Position numbers and translations under genes: made by a program | Part shown: positions 49,625 through 62,071 of the stretch, one piece after another | Layout: every line of letters begins with the position of its first letter | Position numbering within the stretch: position 1 is the stretch's first letter | Notes under the pieces: model-generated | What the model saw: only the letters and a program-made list of their open reading frames with translations | Database searches by the model: none | Told to the model about the DNA's origin: nothing | Source of the DNA: Siphonodentalium dalli | Lineage: Eukaryota > Mollusca > Scaphopoda > Gadilida > Siphonodentaliidae | Length of the DNA stretch: 64,000 nt | Assembly (NCBI GenBank): GCA_032622095.1 | Contig: CP136066.1 | Coordinates: 56,450,609-56,514,608 of the forward strand | Direction: 5' to 3'

Positions 49625-49960
49625 ATATGGATATACTACATATTCCCAACCCCTCCCTGTGGATTCACTATTTCTCATGTGGAATAATACTCTACATTCT
49701 GTCCCTGAAATCAAAAAATTAAACTTCATTAGAACCACGATAACACCAAGCCATAATTTCAATTGAAAGCGCACATACCCAACCCCAACCCACACCCTAC
49801 CCCACCCTCTCCCGATATTTCTCATGGAGCATTACTATAGATTTCCCCCTTTCGTTAACGAAAGAAACCTTATTAGGACCAACATAACACCACGCCACAA
49901 TTTCCATTGAGAGTGCACAGCGACTCCCACCCCCTCCCCAACCCGCGCATGATTCATGTA
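49625..49960. repeat. Degenerate ~185-bp tandem repeat, two units
   Basis: 'atttctcatg', 'aataacaccaagccataattt/acataacaccacgccacaattt' and 'ccattgagagtgcaca' occur in the same order in both units. Confidence 0.55.
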
Positions 49961-50162
49961 TTTTATGTATTATTTCGCGCTCCGCGTGTATAATGTTTCG
50001 CTGATTCTTGGTATACATGGGCCATGGGCGTTTTATTTATAGAAATGATAATTTTTTGGACGGATTAAAAGTCGAACTGCGACCCGGAGGCCGAGTCCGG
50101 TAAAAGGTGTATTTGGGAATTCTGGTGAGATGCATGAGAAATCTTCAGTGATTAGCCGTATA

Positions 50163-51323
50163 CAGGGATGTGGCTAGAGGGGGGGGGGGGTGTCTCACCC
50201 CCCCCCCCAGCAGAGAGCTATATTTTCAATAGTTGGAAATTTCATACCTGCCACAACGAAATTTCACACCAACAATAGGTTGAAAATGTTCTTGTAGTTT
50301 GATTATAAAACAATTTATTGGGGGAATTTATTGTTTTTCGACCAATATTTGCATATGTTCCTATTTTTGGTCAAAAATTTTGACAGAAATGGTCATCAGT
50401 TGGAAATTTTCCAACCTTAGGGGGGTGACAGGTTGGAAATTTCCAACACTTGGAAAGCTTGTGTCCTGGTCTCTCCCCCGTGGCCAGTCAAAAACTTCTA
50501 GTTAATTTAAGAAAACAATATTGTTATACAATTGGTCAACATTGTCATTGGAATTGTCATCAGTTGGAAAATTTCCAACCTAAGTGGGGGTGTAGGGTTT
50601 GTAATTTCCAACAGTAGGAAGGCTTGAGGCTAGTCTAGATGTTAGGATTTTCTTGTTCAGATTTCAAAATTTTCGCACACCGGGCCGAACCATGGTCGGC
50701 CCGGTGTGTCATTGCCCCATTCACATGGCCAATACAAAACTGCTAATTAGTTTAGCAAAACAATATTTTACTACATTTGGTCAAACTTGTAGACATAAAT
50801 GGTCATCAGTTGAAGAATTTTCCAACCTGAGGGGGAATATGAGGTTTGAAATTTCCAACACTAGGAAAGCTTCAGTTGAAGCCAGTCTTGATGCTAGGAT
50901 TTGCGATTTTCTTGTATAGTTTTCAAAATTTTCTCACACCGGGCTGAACAACCATGGTCGGCCCGGTGTTTCCTGGTCTGTTGTCGGTAGCTGTGTGCAT
51001 TTGTCTGGAATTAGATCACTAGTTGTTTTTTTGGGGGCAATTTTCAGGTTAAAATATCTTAATGTTCTCATACTGGAAAAATAGAAGCATGGCTTATGAA
51101 TATATAGGAAATTAGGCCTGAGCATGAGGTACAAGGGGGGGGGGTGCAAATGGAAATATGCATAAAGTTGTATTGGTACGATTCCGACTCAAGGGGGGGG
51201 GGTGCAAATGGAATTATGCAAAATGTTGTGTTGGTGTGATTGCGACTCAAGGGGGGGGTGCAGTTTGAAATTCCCAAGGTGGACACCCCCCCCCCCAGTG
51301 GAGACCCTCTAGCCACATCCCTG
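50163..51323. mobile_element. Non-autonomous hAT element, 8-bp TSD GCCGTATA
   Basis: Terminal repeats CAGGGATGTGGCTAGAGGGG and ...CCCTCTAGCCACATCCCTG; flanks GCCGTATA at 50155-50162 and 51324-51331. The 8-bp duplication and CAGGG ends are diagnostic of hAT. The inside is noncoding: about three repeats of 'ggttggaaatttccaaca' and 'caccgggc(c/t)gaac', G-runs beside both ends, and three 'aaggggggggtgcaaatgg' units at 51140-51270. Confidence 0.92.
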
Positions 51324-51534
51324 GCCGTATATAGTTGTAGTAATAATTTGAAGGATTAGTTCGTTTAACGGAATTATGAGTTGGTCATTCGTGAAACTAA
51401 TATATTTTATATTCTATAATTACAATCATGGGTATAAAATATATGATCTTGAGCGCGTTACCATATCTGACATTGGTTTTCTTGTCATGTTCTTTATTTT
51501 ATAGCTTCAACTGCATTACAATCAAGACAACATA

Positions 51535-52826
51535 AGGCCCGTTCCAAACGACGGATTTTTGTCGACTCGAATCTAATTGTATTAAATCCGTCGGTGATGC
51601 GTCTGCGGTCGATTTTGTTACAGACGGACGCATATTTGTCGCGTCGAATCTAATACATCGGTCGATTTATTTAAAGGTGGATTCCCGGTTACCGTCGCGA
51701 CTGCAGCGCGAATATATGTGCTCATGTATATGAGGATGTATATAGTACATGCAGGTATATAATATACTATAATAGGCGCTACAAATAAATGTTATATCGT
51801 GCAACCAATTGCAATCTATATATGTGTATACCATGCATGTAAATACCGGTATACAAGCATTGTTATAAATCAGAGACAACCACCCCCTACCACTTATAAT
51901 AAGGATTACCGGAATATATTAATTATTATAAATCATAGGCTACCACCCTATATCCTTTATAATAAGGAATACCGGTATATATGAATTATTATAATGCATA
52001 GGCTACTATCCATACCCCTCATAATAAGTAATACCGGTTTATGTGAATTATTATAAATCTGAGGCTACCACTCTGCCCCTTATACTAAGGAATACCGGAA
52101 TATATTAATTATTATAAATCATAGGCTACCACCCTATATTCTTTATAATAAGGAATACCGTTATATAAATCATAGGCTACTATCCCTACCCCTCATAATA
52201 AGTAATACCGGTATATATAAATTATTATAAAGCATAGGCTACCACACTGTCCCTTATAATAAGTAATACCGGAATATATGAATTATTATAAATAAGAGGT
52301 TACCACCCATATACCCCTCATAACAAGTAATGCCGGTATATATGAATTATTATTAATCAGTTGTGCCACCCCTACCCCTTATACTAAGTAATACCGGTAT
52401 ATATTAATTATTATACATCAGTTGCTACAACTCATATCCCTTATACCGGTATATATGAATTATTATAAATCATTGATAATATATCCATTATAAGATGTGA
52501 GTCAGTGACATGCCATGTTCGTTGAGAAATCATTATTATACAATTATCATATCATTATCATAGCATTTGCATTCGTTATTCGGAAACTTTCGGCTCTTCT
52601 CGTCACATGTATTAGATTCGAGTCGACAAAAATCCGTCGTTTGAAACCAAGACGGATTTCAGACGCATCACCGACGAAGATTCGTCTGAATTGGACGGAG
52701 ATTCGTCTGTGGTGCGTCTGACACGGATCTAAATGTTTCAATCGTCGCATTTTTGACGCATTTAATACAATTGTGGGTCTGGTATTAGATTCGAGTCGAC
52801 AAAAATCCGTCGTTTGGAACGGGCCT
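51535..52826 (+). mobile_element. TIR element AGGCCCGTTCC, copy 1, with 63-bp minisatellite
   Basis: AGGCCCGTTCCAAACGACGG begins at 51535 and its complement ends at 52826, TA on both sides. Subterminal 'gacgcatcaccgacg'-type words repeat near each end. The core 51890-52480 holds about nine to ten units of a 60-63-bp repeat ('taccggtatatatgaattat', 'tataaatcataggctaccac'). Noncoding. Confidence 0.87.
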
Positions 52827-53151
52827 TAGCTATAAATTGTACCTGTGTGAATTCTCATACTCATATGTCTCATATGTATACTATGTTTGATTTGCAAATG
52901 TTGGCAAATATTTGATGCGACATTGTCTTTTTTCATACACTTTTGATTAGTATTTCCTCAATATTTCTTTAAGTAATACACGTATTACTTAAATGATTAC
53001 CTCTCATGTGCAAAATATATATTTAGCTCTCTCTTCTTGCTCAATGGTTATTAACAGACTACTGTATATGACTATTCGATAGAAATCCGATATTCAATCC
53101 TACTTTTAATCAAGTAAATCTTTAAATGACAATAAAACACAATCCACCTAA

Positions 53152-54498
53152 GGGTGGATACACACATGCATGTAATCTCTGTAAATATCGTGTATTTGGC
53201 GTTTTACATGGATCATACACACCGTGTAATATGTGTCCGCTGACAACCCAATCATTGCGACTGTGACCACAGTGAGTTAAACTCTGAACCGCTGAAGAGC
53301 CGTTGACTGGGACGAAGTCGTCAGGCCGCTTAAAATAATTATTCGCGCGATAACTCAAATGGTCGACGTTCTGTTTAAATCATTGTCAATCTTCTATTGA
53401 TGTTAATACCAGTGATGGCCTCTTCCCCAACGCAGGGGGCTATGACCCACAACATGCACGGGGGGCTATATTATCCCAGAAGCTACCGAATTCACCATTG
53501 CATATGTTCTCGACGGGGGTGTGCATGCAGCACCCTGAGTCATGACACCCTGCTTTATAAATATCGTAGTCATGCCTGTCGTGTCTACGAGTGATTAATC
53601 TAATATGCAGCAATTTATGCTATTCATATAATTATGAACATATTATACAGCTTTAAATTTGAATGCATGGTGTTGCTGCTTCTCTTCATTCGGCGAAAGG
53701 GTTGCCTAGCTACGAGTTCCCAACTACGTCACCTTTCCTCTCTTGTGTTATACAGTTATACATGTGTACGCAAAATTTACAACTATGGAATATTTAAGTA
53801 AAACATTATATTGTAATTCTTGCCCAGATAATCCCGGCTGATACATTCAATTAACTCCCTTAGTTATTGGGAGCTTTCGAGAACCAGCCGCTCCCCCAAT
53901 CATAGATTATGGTCGAAAATGTTATAATTCAAGATTGTGACAGTTAGGAGCTTGTTCAACCCTTGGCTTGAGAAACATATATATAAATGGGGGGGGGGTG
54001 TCACTCTTTTTAATTTCAACGCCGTACCTGCATTATTTGTTGACGCTATAATGAATATATGCAATCCCAATTGAATTAATGTTATCACAAGAGCTCGCTC
54101 TCAAATATCAGAGAAATCTCAACAAGCCGGTATCATCCTAAAGAATAATTCTGCATATTATATTTTTGTTTTGGATGACCCTGTTTCCAAGAAATGACAG
54201 AAACAAATCAAGTATAAAATCGACCGGCTCTAATCCACTTTTCGAAATGAATTATAACTCGTGAAAAACAGCAACATATATCAGACAATAATTACTCATT
54301 TCGGCATCCATGAAAGAAGACATGTTTATGACTGGCCTGAAATTTCTTGATGGCAGTTTGTTTGAAAATGGCTTATAACTACTCACTGGTGAAATTGACC
54401 TCTCGCGCGCAGGTGATTATATTTGTCAATTATTGGTGTGGCCATGTAAAATACATGTATTTTACATACAGAAATTACATGCATGTGTGTATCCACCC
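53152..54498 (+). mobile_element. TAA-flanked TIR element, tandem copy A (1347 bp)
   Basis: Left end GGGTGGATACACACATGCAT; right end ATGCATGTGTGTATCCACCC; TAA at both borders. The 3-bp TWA-type duplication and GGG start are compatible with PIF/Harbinger, but this is a guess because no transposase is present. A G-run at 53990-53998 is shared by all copies. Confidence 0.78.
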
Positions 54499-54501
54499 TA
54501 A

Positions 54502-56009
54502 GGGTGGATACACACATGCATGTAATCTCTGTAAATATCGTGTATTTGGCGTTTTACATGGATCATACACACCGTGTAATATGTGTCCGCTGACAACCCA
54601 ATCATTGCGACTGTGTTTGACCACAGTGAGTTAAACTCTGAACCACCGAAGAGTCGTTGACTGGGACGAAGTCGTCAGGCCGCTTAAAATAATTATTCGC
54701 GCGATAACTCAAATGGTCAACGTTCTGTTTAAATCATTGTCAGTTTTCTATTGATGTTAATACCAGTGATGGCCTCTTCCCCAACGCAGGGGGCTATGAC
54801 CCCCAACATGCACGGGGAGCTACTAGTATATGATCCCAGAAGCTACCGTATTCACCATTGCATATTTCCTCGATGGGGGTGTGCATGCAGCACCCTGAGT
54901 CATGACACCCTGCTTTATAAATATCGTAGTAATGTCTGTCGTGTCTGTTTTCTACGAGTGGTTAATCTAATATGCAGCAATTTATGCTATTCATATAATT
55001 ATGAACATATTATACAGCTTTAAATTTGAATGCATGGTGTTGCTGTTTGTCTTCATTCGGCGAAACGGTTGCCTAGCTACGAGTTCCCAACTACGTCACC
55101 TTTCCTCTCTTGTGTTATACAGTTAGGATAGGATAGGATAATTTTATTTACAATACACACACATGGAAAGTACAATTACAAATAAATATAATATTAATAG
55201 ACTATACATGTATATTGCTAGGGGTGATATAGTCATGGCTGACTGTCTTCCTATCACCCCAATGTACATGTATACGCAAAATTTACAACTATGCAATATT
55301 TAAGTAAAACATTATATTGTAATTCTTGCCCAGATAATCCCGACTGATACATGTATTAACTCCCTTAGTCATTGGAAGCTTTCGGGAACCAGCCCCTCCC
55401 CCAATCATGGATTATGGTCGAAAATGTTATAATTCAAGCTTGTGACAGTTAGGAGCTTGTTCAACCTTTGGATTGAGAAACATATATATAAATGGGGGGG
55501 GGGGGGTGTCACTCTTTTTAATTTCAACGCTGTACCTGCATTATTTTTTGGCGCTATAATGAATATTTGCAATCCCAATTGAATTAATGTTATCACATGA
55601 GCTCGCCCTCAAATTATCAGAGAAATCTCAACAAGCCGGTATCATCCTATAAAAGAATTCTGCATATTTTATTTTTGTTTTGGATGACCCTGTTTCCAAG
55701 AAATGACAGAAACAAATCAGGTATAAAATCGACCGACGCTCTAATCCACTTTTCGAAATGAATTTTAACTCGTGAAAAACAGCAACATATATCAGACAAG
55801 AATTACTCATTTCGGCATCCATGAAAGAAGACATGTTTATGACTGGCCTGAAATTTCTTGATGGCAGTTTGTTTGATAATGGCTTATAACTACTCACTGG
55901 TGAAATTGACCTCTCGCACGCAGGTAATTAATTTTGTCAATTATTGGTGTGGCCATGTAAAATACATGTATTTTACATACAGACATTACATGCATGTGTG
56001 TATCCACCC
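54502..56009 (+). mobile_element. TAA-flanked TIR element, tandem copy B (1508 bp)
   Basis: Nearly identical to copy A along its length and shares the TAA with it. It is longer mainly because of a ~130-bp insertion at 55135-55264. Both ends are intact. Confidence 0.8.
55135..55264 (-). mobile_element. ~130-bp retroposon end inside copy B, (TATCC)n tail
   Basis: Absent from copy A at 'tacagtta|tacatg'. On the minus strand it has a hairpin ('ggggtgatag...tatcacccc'), AT-rich sequence, AAATAAAATTATCC and three TATCC units. This is how a 5'-truncated LINE or SINE ends. A related hairpin lies at 58438-58475. Confidence 0.65.
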
Positions 56010-56012
56010 TAA

Positions 56013-57034
56013 GGGTGGATACATACATGCATGTAATCTCTGTAAATGTCGTGTATTTGTCGTTTTACATGGATCATGCAGACCATGTAATATGTGTCCG
56101 CTTACAACACAATCATTGTGGCAAAGTTTGACCACAGTGAGCCAAGCTCTGAACGTGCAGAGCGCCGTTGACTGAACGAAGTCGTCAGGCCGCTTAAAAT
56201 AATTGTTCGCGCGATAACCCAAATGTTGGACTTCTGTTTAAATCATTGTCAGTCGTCTCTTGATTTTTATACCAGTGATGGCCCCAGGATTTCCTCAACG
56301 CAGGGGCTATGATGCCCAACATGTGGGATATATTATCCGGGAAGCTACCTGACTGACCATTGCATATTTCTTCGACTAGTAGGGTGGGGGCATGCAGCAC
56401 TCTGAGTCCTGACTCCCACCCATGAAGCCACGGAGCCACTCCTGACTTATACATATTGTAGTTGACAGTCATTTCTGTCGTGCCTGTTTGCTACGTGTGA
56501 TTAATCTGATATTCAGCATTTTATGCTATTCATATAATTATGAAAATAGTATTAAATTCTGGGTGAAAAATGGGGGGGGGGGGTGTGTCACTTTTTTTTA
56601 CTTTGAACGCTGTACCTGCATTATTTGTTTTGGCGCTGTAATGGATATTTGCATGGCAATCCCAATTGAATGTTATCACATGAGCTCGCTCTGAAACTAT
56701 ATGAGGAATCTCAACGAACCGGTATTGTCTGTCTTAATTTTCCAATGCCTGGTATTCAAGGCATGAGAGCACCATATCGGATTGTTTATGGGACATTAAA
56801 CACTCGTGTATCACAATCGCCCTAAAAGAGCTTCAAATTCTGCACATTTTATTTTTATTTTGGATGACCCTGAAATGACGAGAAACAAATCAAGTATAAA
56901 TTCGACCGACTCAAATCCACTTTTCCAAATGAATTAAAACTCTTGAAAAACGGCAAAAGATATCAGACATGATTTATTCATTTCGGCATCCATGAAAGAA
57001 TTTATGACTGGCCTGAAATTTCTTGATAGCAGTT
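56013..57034 (+). mobile_element. TAA-flanked TIR element, tandem copy C (3'-truncated)
   Basis: The left end and TAA are as in copies A and B. It diverges more and contains an extra segment (56730-56830, 'tgggacattaaacactcg') related to 49.2 kb. It is cut at 57034 by the AGGCCC element, losing its right end. Confidence 0.72.
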
Positions 57035-58813
57035 AGGCCCGTTCCAAACGACGGATTTTTGTCGACTCGAATCTAATACCAGACCCACAATTGTATTAAA
57101 TGCGTCAAAAATGCGACGATTGAAACATTTAGATCCGTGTCAGACGCACCACAGACGAATCTCCGTCCAATTCAGACGAATCTTCGTCGGTGATGCGTCT
57201 GAAATCCGTCTTGGTTTCAAACGACGGATTTTTGACGACTCGATCGTATCTAATACATGTGACGGGAAGAGCCGAAAGTTGTCGAAGAACGAATGCAAAT
57301 GATATGATAATGATATGATAATGGTATAGTAATGAGGGGGTTCCCCTTATCTGCGGAAGTACCCACATGACGTCATTTGTCGCACGCTCTCTTTGTTATA
57401 AAGAAAGATATATATCTATAAGCATTGCTCAGGTAACATTGTGCAAATTGTAATTATTTTGGTAGTTTGATTCCTCAACGAACATGGTATGTCACTGACT
57501 CACATCTTATAATGGATATAGTATCAATGATTTATAATAATCCATATATACCGGTATAAGGGGTAGGGGTTGTAGCAACTGATTTATAACAATTCATATC
57601 GACCGATATTCCTTATTGTAAGGAATAGGGGTGGTAGTCTCTGATGTATAATAATTAATATATACCGGTATTACTTATTATAAGGGCAGAAGTGGTACCA
57701 CTGATTTATAATAATTCATATATACCGGTATTATTTATAATGAGGGGTATAGGGGTGGTAATCTGTTATTTATAATAATTTATATTCAGGTATTACTTGT
57801 TATAAGGGGCAGAGTGGTAGCCTATGATTTATAATAATTTATATATACCGGTATTCATTATTATAAGGGGTAGGGTGGTAGCCTCAGATTTATAATAATT
57901 CATATCAACCGGTATTACTTATTATGAGGGTTAGGGATGATAGCCTATGATTTATAATAATTCATAGATACCGGTATTCCTTATTATAAAGGATATAGGT
58001 GGTAGCGTATGATTTATAATAATTAATATATTCCGTTATTCCTTATTATAAGGGGTAGGGGTGGTACTACTGTTCTTATTTATAATAATTCATATATACC
58101 GGCATTACTTATTACGAGGGGTATAGGGGTGGTAACCTCTTATTTGTAATAATTCATATATTCCGGTATTCCTTATTATAATGTAGGGGTGGTAGTCTCT
58201 GATTTATAATAATTCTTGTATACCTGTATTTACATTCATGGTATACACATATATGGCAATTGGTTGCACGATATAACATTTATTTGTAGCGCCATTTATA
58301 GTATATTATATAACTATATGTACTATATACATCCTCATAGAATATGTATATAAATGTATATTAATGTATATAATTAATGTAAACAAAATATTTTTTAACA
58401 TATAACAATATAGATTGCAGGCAGGTTGCATGACCATACGGTCGTCTTCCTGCTACCTCCCATGGAAATTATAAATTCTTTTCTGACTCTAGCTCCTTGA
58501 CCATACAATCTATTATATATTTGTTGGAGATATTTCATAATCTTATACTATATACTTATATATTTGTACATAATTTATACTGTATTTTAGTATATATATG
58601 TATAACATACCGGTATATATAGGCCTTTATATCTACGGGTGACCATTTTGTGACGGTAACGGGGAATCCACCTTTAAATAAATGGACCGATGTATTAGAT
58701 TCGACGCGACGAAGATGCGTCCGTCTGAAACAAAATTGACCGCAGTCGCAACACCGACGGATTTAATACAATTAAATTCGAGTCGACAAAAATCCGTCGT
58801 TTGGAACGGGCCT
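57035..58813 (-). mobile_element. TIR element AGGCCCGTTCC, copy 2, inverted and longer
   Basis: Both 40-bp-plus ends match copy 1 reversed, as do the unique block 'tttatttgtagcgcc' and about eleven 60-63-bp repeat units at 57510-58215. An extra ~300 bp at about 58330-58640 holds a hairpin ('gcaggcaggttgcat...gcctacctcc'-like). Flanks are GTT and AAC rather than a TA duplication, so the insertion site is uncertain. Confidence 0.85.
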
Positions 58814-59398
58814 AACCCTAAATTTAAATAATCCAATGACTTGTTACTATCAAATACTCCTACTATTTATCATGTATGTTCCAATAGGGTTTAGTCTGTA
58901 AATATAGGACCACCATGGAAACAAGAGAGTTCCCACATGGAATCTTCTTTCTGGTGTGATCCTAGACAATGAATAAAATTTGCAGAACAAAAAATATTTA
59001 ATAAATATAAATTGAAATTATCATCATCTATTTCAACCTTGCGCAGACTTGAAAACATTTGATGGCAGTTAGCCATCGTGTTACACATAGTTCCATCCAA
59101 TGTACAATTACTTGTGGTTATTATGCAATCAATTTTGTTACATTTGTATTTTATATTTATTGCCAATAAAAAAATCTAAATCAATCAATTTTTATAAATT
59201 TAATTAATTTTTGTTACAGTTTGATTTCATATAAATACATATATCTATAAATAATTTTAATGATAAACTGCCAATCCACATACAATTGTAAAACCACTGG
59301 CTGTCACACATTTAGCTGTTAAAGTTATTTCTCGATAACCTAAATTTCATGATTTTCATGATTACTTTCTCCGCTACAGAACAGACAGCAGCAGCAGA
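58814..59398. other. AT-rich, no gene recognised
   Basis: A 91-codon minus frame (58891-59166) has several cysteines but no recognisable domain or splice support. AATAAA and 'aaatcaatcaattttt' at 59165-59193 look like a LINE 3' tail on the + strand, without any coding remnant. Confidence 0.4.
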
Positions 59399-59484
59399 GT
59401 TATAACCGAAAAGTTTGAAGATAAATTTTCTATAACTGCGCTACGCGCGTTATAGAATTTATCCTCAAACTTTTCGGTTATAAC
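59399..59484. repeat. 86-bp near-perfect palindrome
   Basis: GTTATAACCGAAAAGTTTGA is mirrored by TCAAACTTTTCGGTTATAAC; the loop region is 'ctataactgcgctacgcgcg'. It would fold into a long hairpin. A MITE remnant is the simplest reading. Confidence 0.85.
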
Positions 59485-61330
59485 TGCATATCCTTAATCG
59501 AAATAATTTCTTAAAAATAATTTTATTGCTGAAATTAATTTGAATGCCCATGGGTTTGTGATTTGTTTTGTTTCTTTTGGAAGTGTTGTTTGAAGCCAGA
59601 TTCCCTATTAAATGCGGATCTGAACTCTCGTTGAATGACAGCTAATGGATTCATTTACAACTGAAATAAAACCAAATTGGCTTTGTGTGCCAACCTGCAA
59701 AGAGACTGGGTTCTCATATAGCCTACTGAAGTTCGGATATTTCCCTTTTTCAGTTTTATTAGGAAGATTCGTGATTTTCTTGTTAGTCAAATTCAATCAC
59801 CACCTCTCGTGCTTGTCCCAGGGGGTAGTCGAGTGGTTGGGATTGGTTTGATCATATTGCCAGCTAGGTTGACTGCTGGGTGATCACTGGAAGGACACTG
59901 TCCCACTTTTATGAATGAGTTATAAGATGAAGTATTCCATCTGATAACAAGTTTTTCGATATGATATTATTGCCTTATGAGCTGGATAGCTAGATCAATA
60001 TTCAGAGTAGAATTGTTACACCATGTAACATAGATGTATCTATCCACGAGTAACATTAAACTGTTCAAAGTTACTATATTGTTTCCTGCATTTACTCCAA
60101 GGAGAATTTCTTATGGTTTTAGTGGTAAATATAAACTACACGTTGACATCAAAATCGTTGATATAATGTAAACATATTTATTTCTTTAAATCATGCGCAT
60201 GAATTAACAAAATTTTATAATATATAAAGACAATTATTTTAGAGAATAGGATTTGGCAGAAAGTATAACGCTTATATTAGCCATTTCCCCATCATTCGCA
60301 TACACATTTGGTGTCTTTGTTGCTTTTTCATAATGTTCTTTTCCCAGTTATATTTTGTTTTTATGTTCATTTTTCTATCTTATTATCATTATCAGCCGTC
60401 TGGGGCATAGACTGTCAAACAGCAACCTATAATCATGAGCCACTGTTGCATCAGATGAACTGATTTTTTACTACCTGTTAGTTTGTGACATGACCCTTGA
60501 CCCCACTTTATCAGTTTCCAATAATAGTAGCGAAATTAACATTTCAAGATCAAAACGACAAGAGTGATGCATCTTATTAACGCCCTCGGGTGTACCACAA
60601 GCATCATTAACAGTAATATAACTGATATTCCAATAACACATATTGATAAGACTCATGCCAATGCTTTTGCTACATTGGCTGGTAGTGAATCTACACAAAC
60701 AGCTGGTGATGAACAAACAATAATTCCAAGATATCACGTCCAAATCCTAAGTACGTGTACTAATGTAGATATGAACAATCTGAACAAACAAATCCTATGA
60801 CAGACTTGGTTTTGTGTTGCTCCTCCTGAATCAAACAAACTATGTTTAGAGTTACACCTCTTCAATCAAACAAACTATGTTATTTGAGCAGTTTTCCTTT
60901 CCTGTTAATTACGTTTTTCATATAATTATGTATATAAAGAATCCAGAACAGCGTACCGGTACGTGATCCGACCCAACATTCATTCTATCTACCAAGTAGA
61001 CAAAGCCTGGTACTACATCAAAGCCTTGACAAGGAGTGAACCACGGTCCGTCATGATGTGGCCAAATTACACTAAATCTTTATAAAAGTCTGCTTCTTAA
61101 ATCAGAGTAACAAGTTGTCGGCCACCAGTAACACATGTGCGGTTCTGTGTTTATTGCACGCCTGACATGGTAGGTACCCATTGGCTCATTTCGGTAAGGT
61201 GCATAGCGCACTATGCCAACATAAACCGTTCGGCGATGGCAATGTTGGTTTGATCCCGATAAACCCAAATTTGTGATCAGCTGTGCAATTAAGATAATCT
61301 CATTCGCGTTTTCAGTTACTGTTAGTCTGT
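59485..61330. other. No gene recognised
   Basis: Frames at 59645-59851 and 60564-60800 are open. The latter ('HIDKTHANAFATLAGSES' within) looks less random and ends near a donor-like 'aagtacgt' at 60749, but no acceptor or family match supports an exon. Confidence 0.4.
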
Positions 61331-61334
61331 GGTC

Positions 61335-61640
61335 TGGAAGTGTGCTGGCCGAATGGTTGGCGTGTTCGACTTCTGGCCAGAGGCTTCGTTTTGGACCCCG
61401 GATCGATTCACTTCGATCGTCGATAACAACAGTCGGGAGCTCTGAGCTGGCCTGTATAACGTAACGTGTAAGCCTCGCGGGGGTGTCGTTAAGCGGTAAT
61501 CCTCTCCCGCCCGGTGTCATGTACAGTGATGCCACTGTGGTTTGATCACGCCGTCCCATCGGCGGAGACGTTAATGTCTGTCCCAAGTGTACAACCACGA
61601 CATGTGTGCATGTCAAAGAACCCTACTTTGTGCAACGATC
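61335..61640 (+). mobile_element. tRNA-derived SINE candidate
   Basis: GTGCTGGCCGAATGGTTGGC has a pol III A-box, and 'ggatcgattca' about 60 bp later a decayed B-box, resembling a Ser/Leu tRNA. The following 'ggcggagacgttaatgtctg', 'tcccaagtgtacaac' and 'gtcaaagaaccctac' look like a conserved SINE core domain. A 178-codon minus frame across it is not a gene. Confidence 0.55.
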
Positions 61641-62071
61641 CACAAGCTAATGGCAAAATTCCTGTCTAAATTCCCTCCTTCGGGGCGTAAGCTTCTGGTA
61701 CTTTGTAGATATGTAGATAGAGTTAGCTGCCTAACAGGGTATAGACATAACACATTTCAGGCCTGTCGAGTTGAGTCCCAGTATGGTTCGCAAGCGTGGT
61801 AAAATACTCTCCCAGGTATGTACATGTATATATGTAAAAGTACCAACAAGTCCTACCAAAAAAACACTGAAATACCCCTCCCTAGAATAACAATACTAAC
61901 AGAAAGTCTACACAACTGTGTGGGTGTGTATGCCAACGTCGGCCCATCGGCGGTTCTCTTGACATATAGGAGGTATTTACAATATAAGATAAGAAGACAT
62001 GGGCTTTACGTGACTTTTTACCAGAGTATTTCATTGTTTACCAGGGTGTTGGCAGACTATAATCTGTTATA

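Noticed and set aside
54347-56175. Frames of 90-105 codons repeated in copies A-C of the TAA-flanked element
   Set aside because: They span the palindromic junction between elements and mutate without frame preservation; a repeat by-product.
58891-59166. 91-codon minus frame with several Cys
   Set aside because: No recognisable domain, no splice partners, and the + strand shows a LINE-like tail at the same place.
60564-60800. Possible exon with Thr/Ala-rich product
   Set aside because: The donor-like site exists but no acceptor in phase, no motif and no neighbouring exon could be found.
61080-61616. 178-codon minus-strand frame
   Set aside because: It overlaps a tRNA-derived SINE with A- and B-box-like motifs on the opposite strand; no protein motif is visible.
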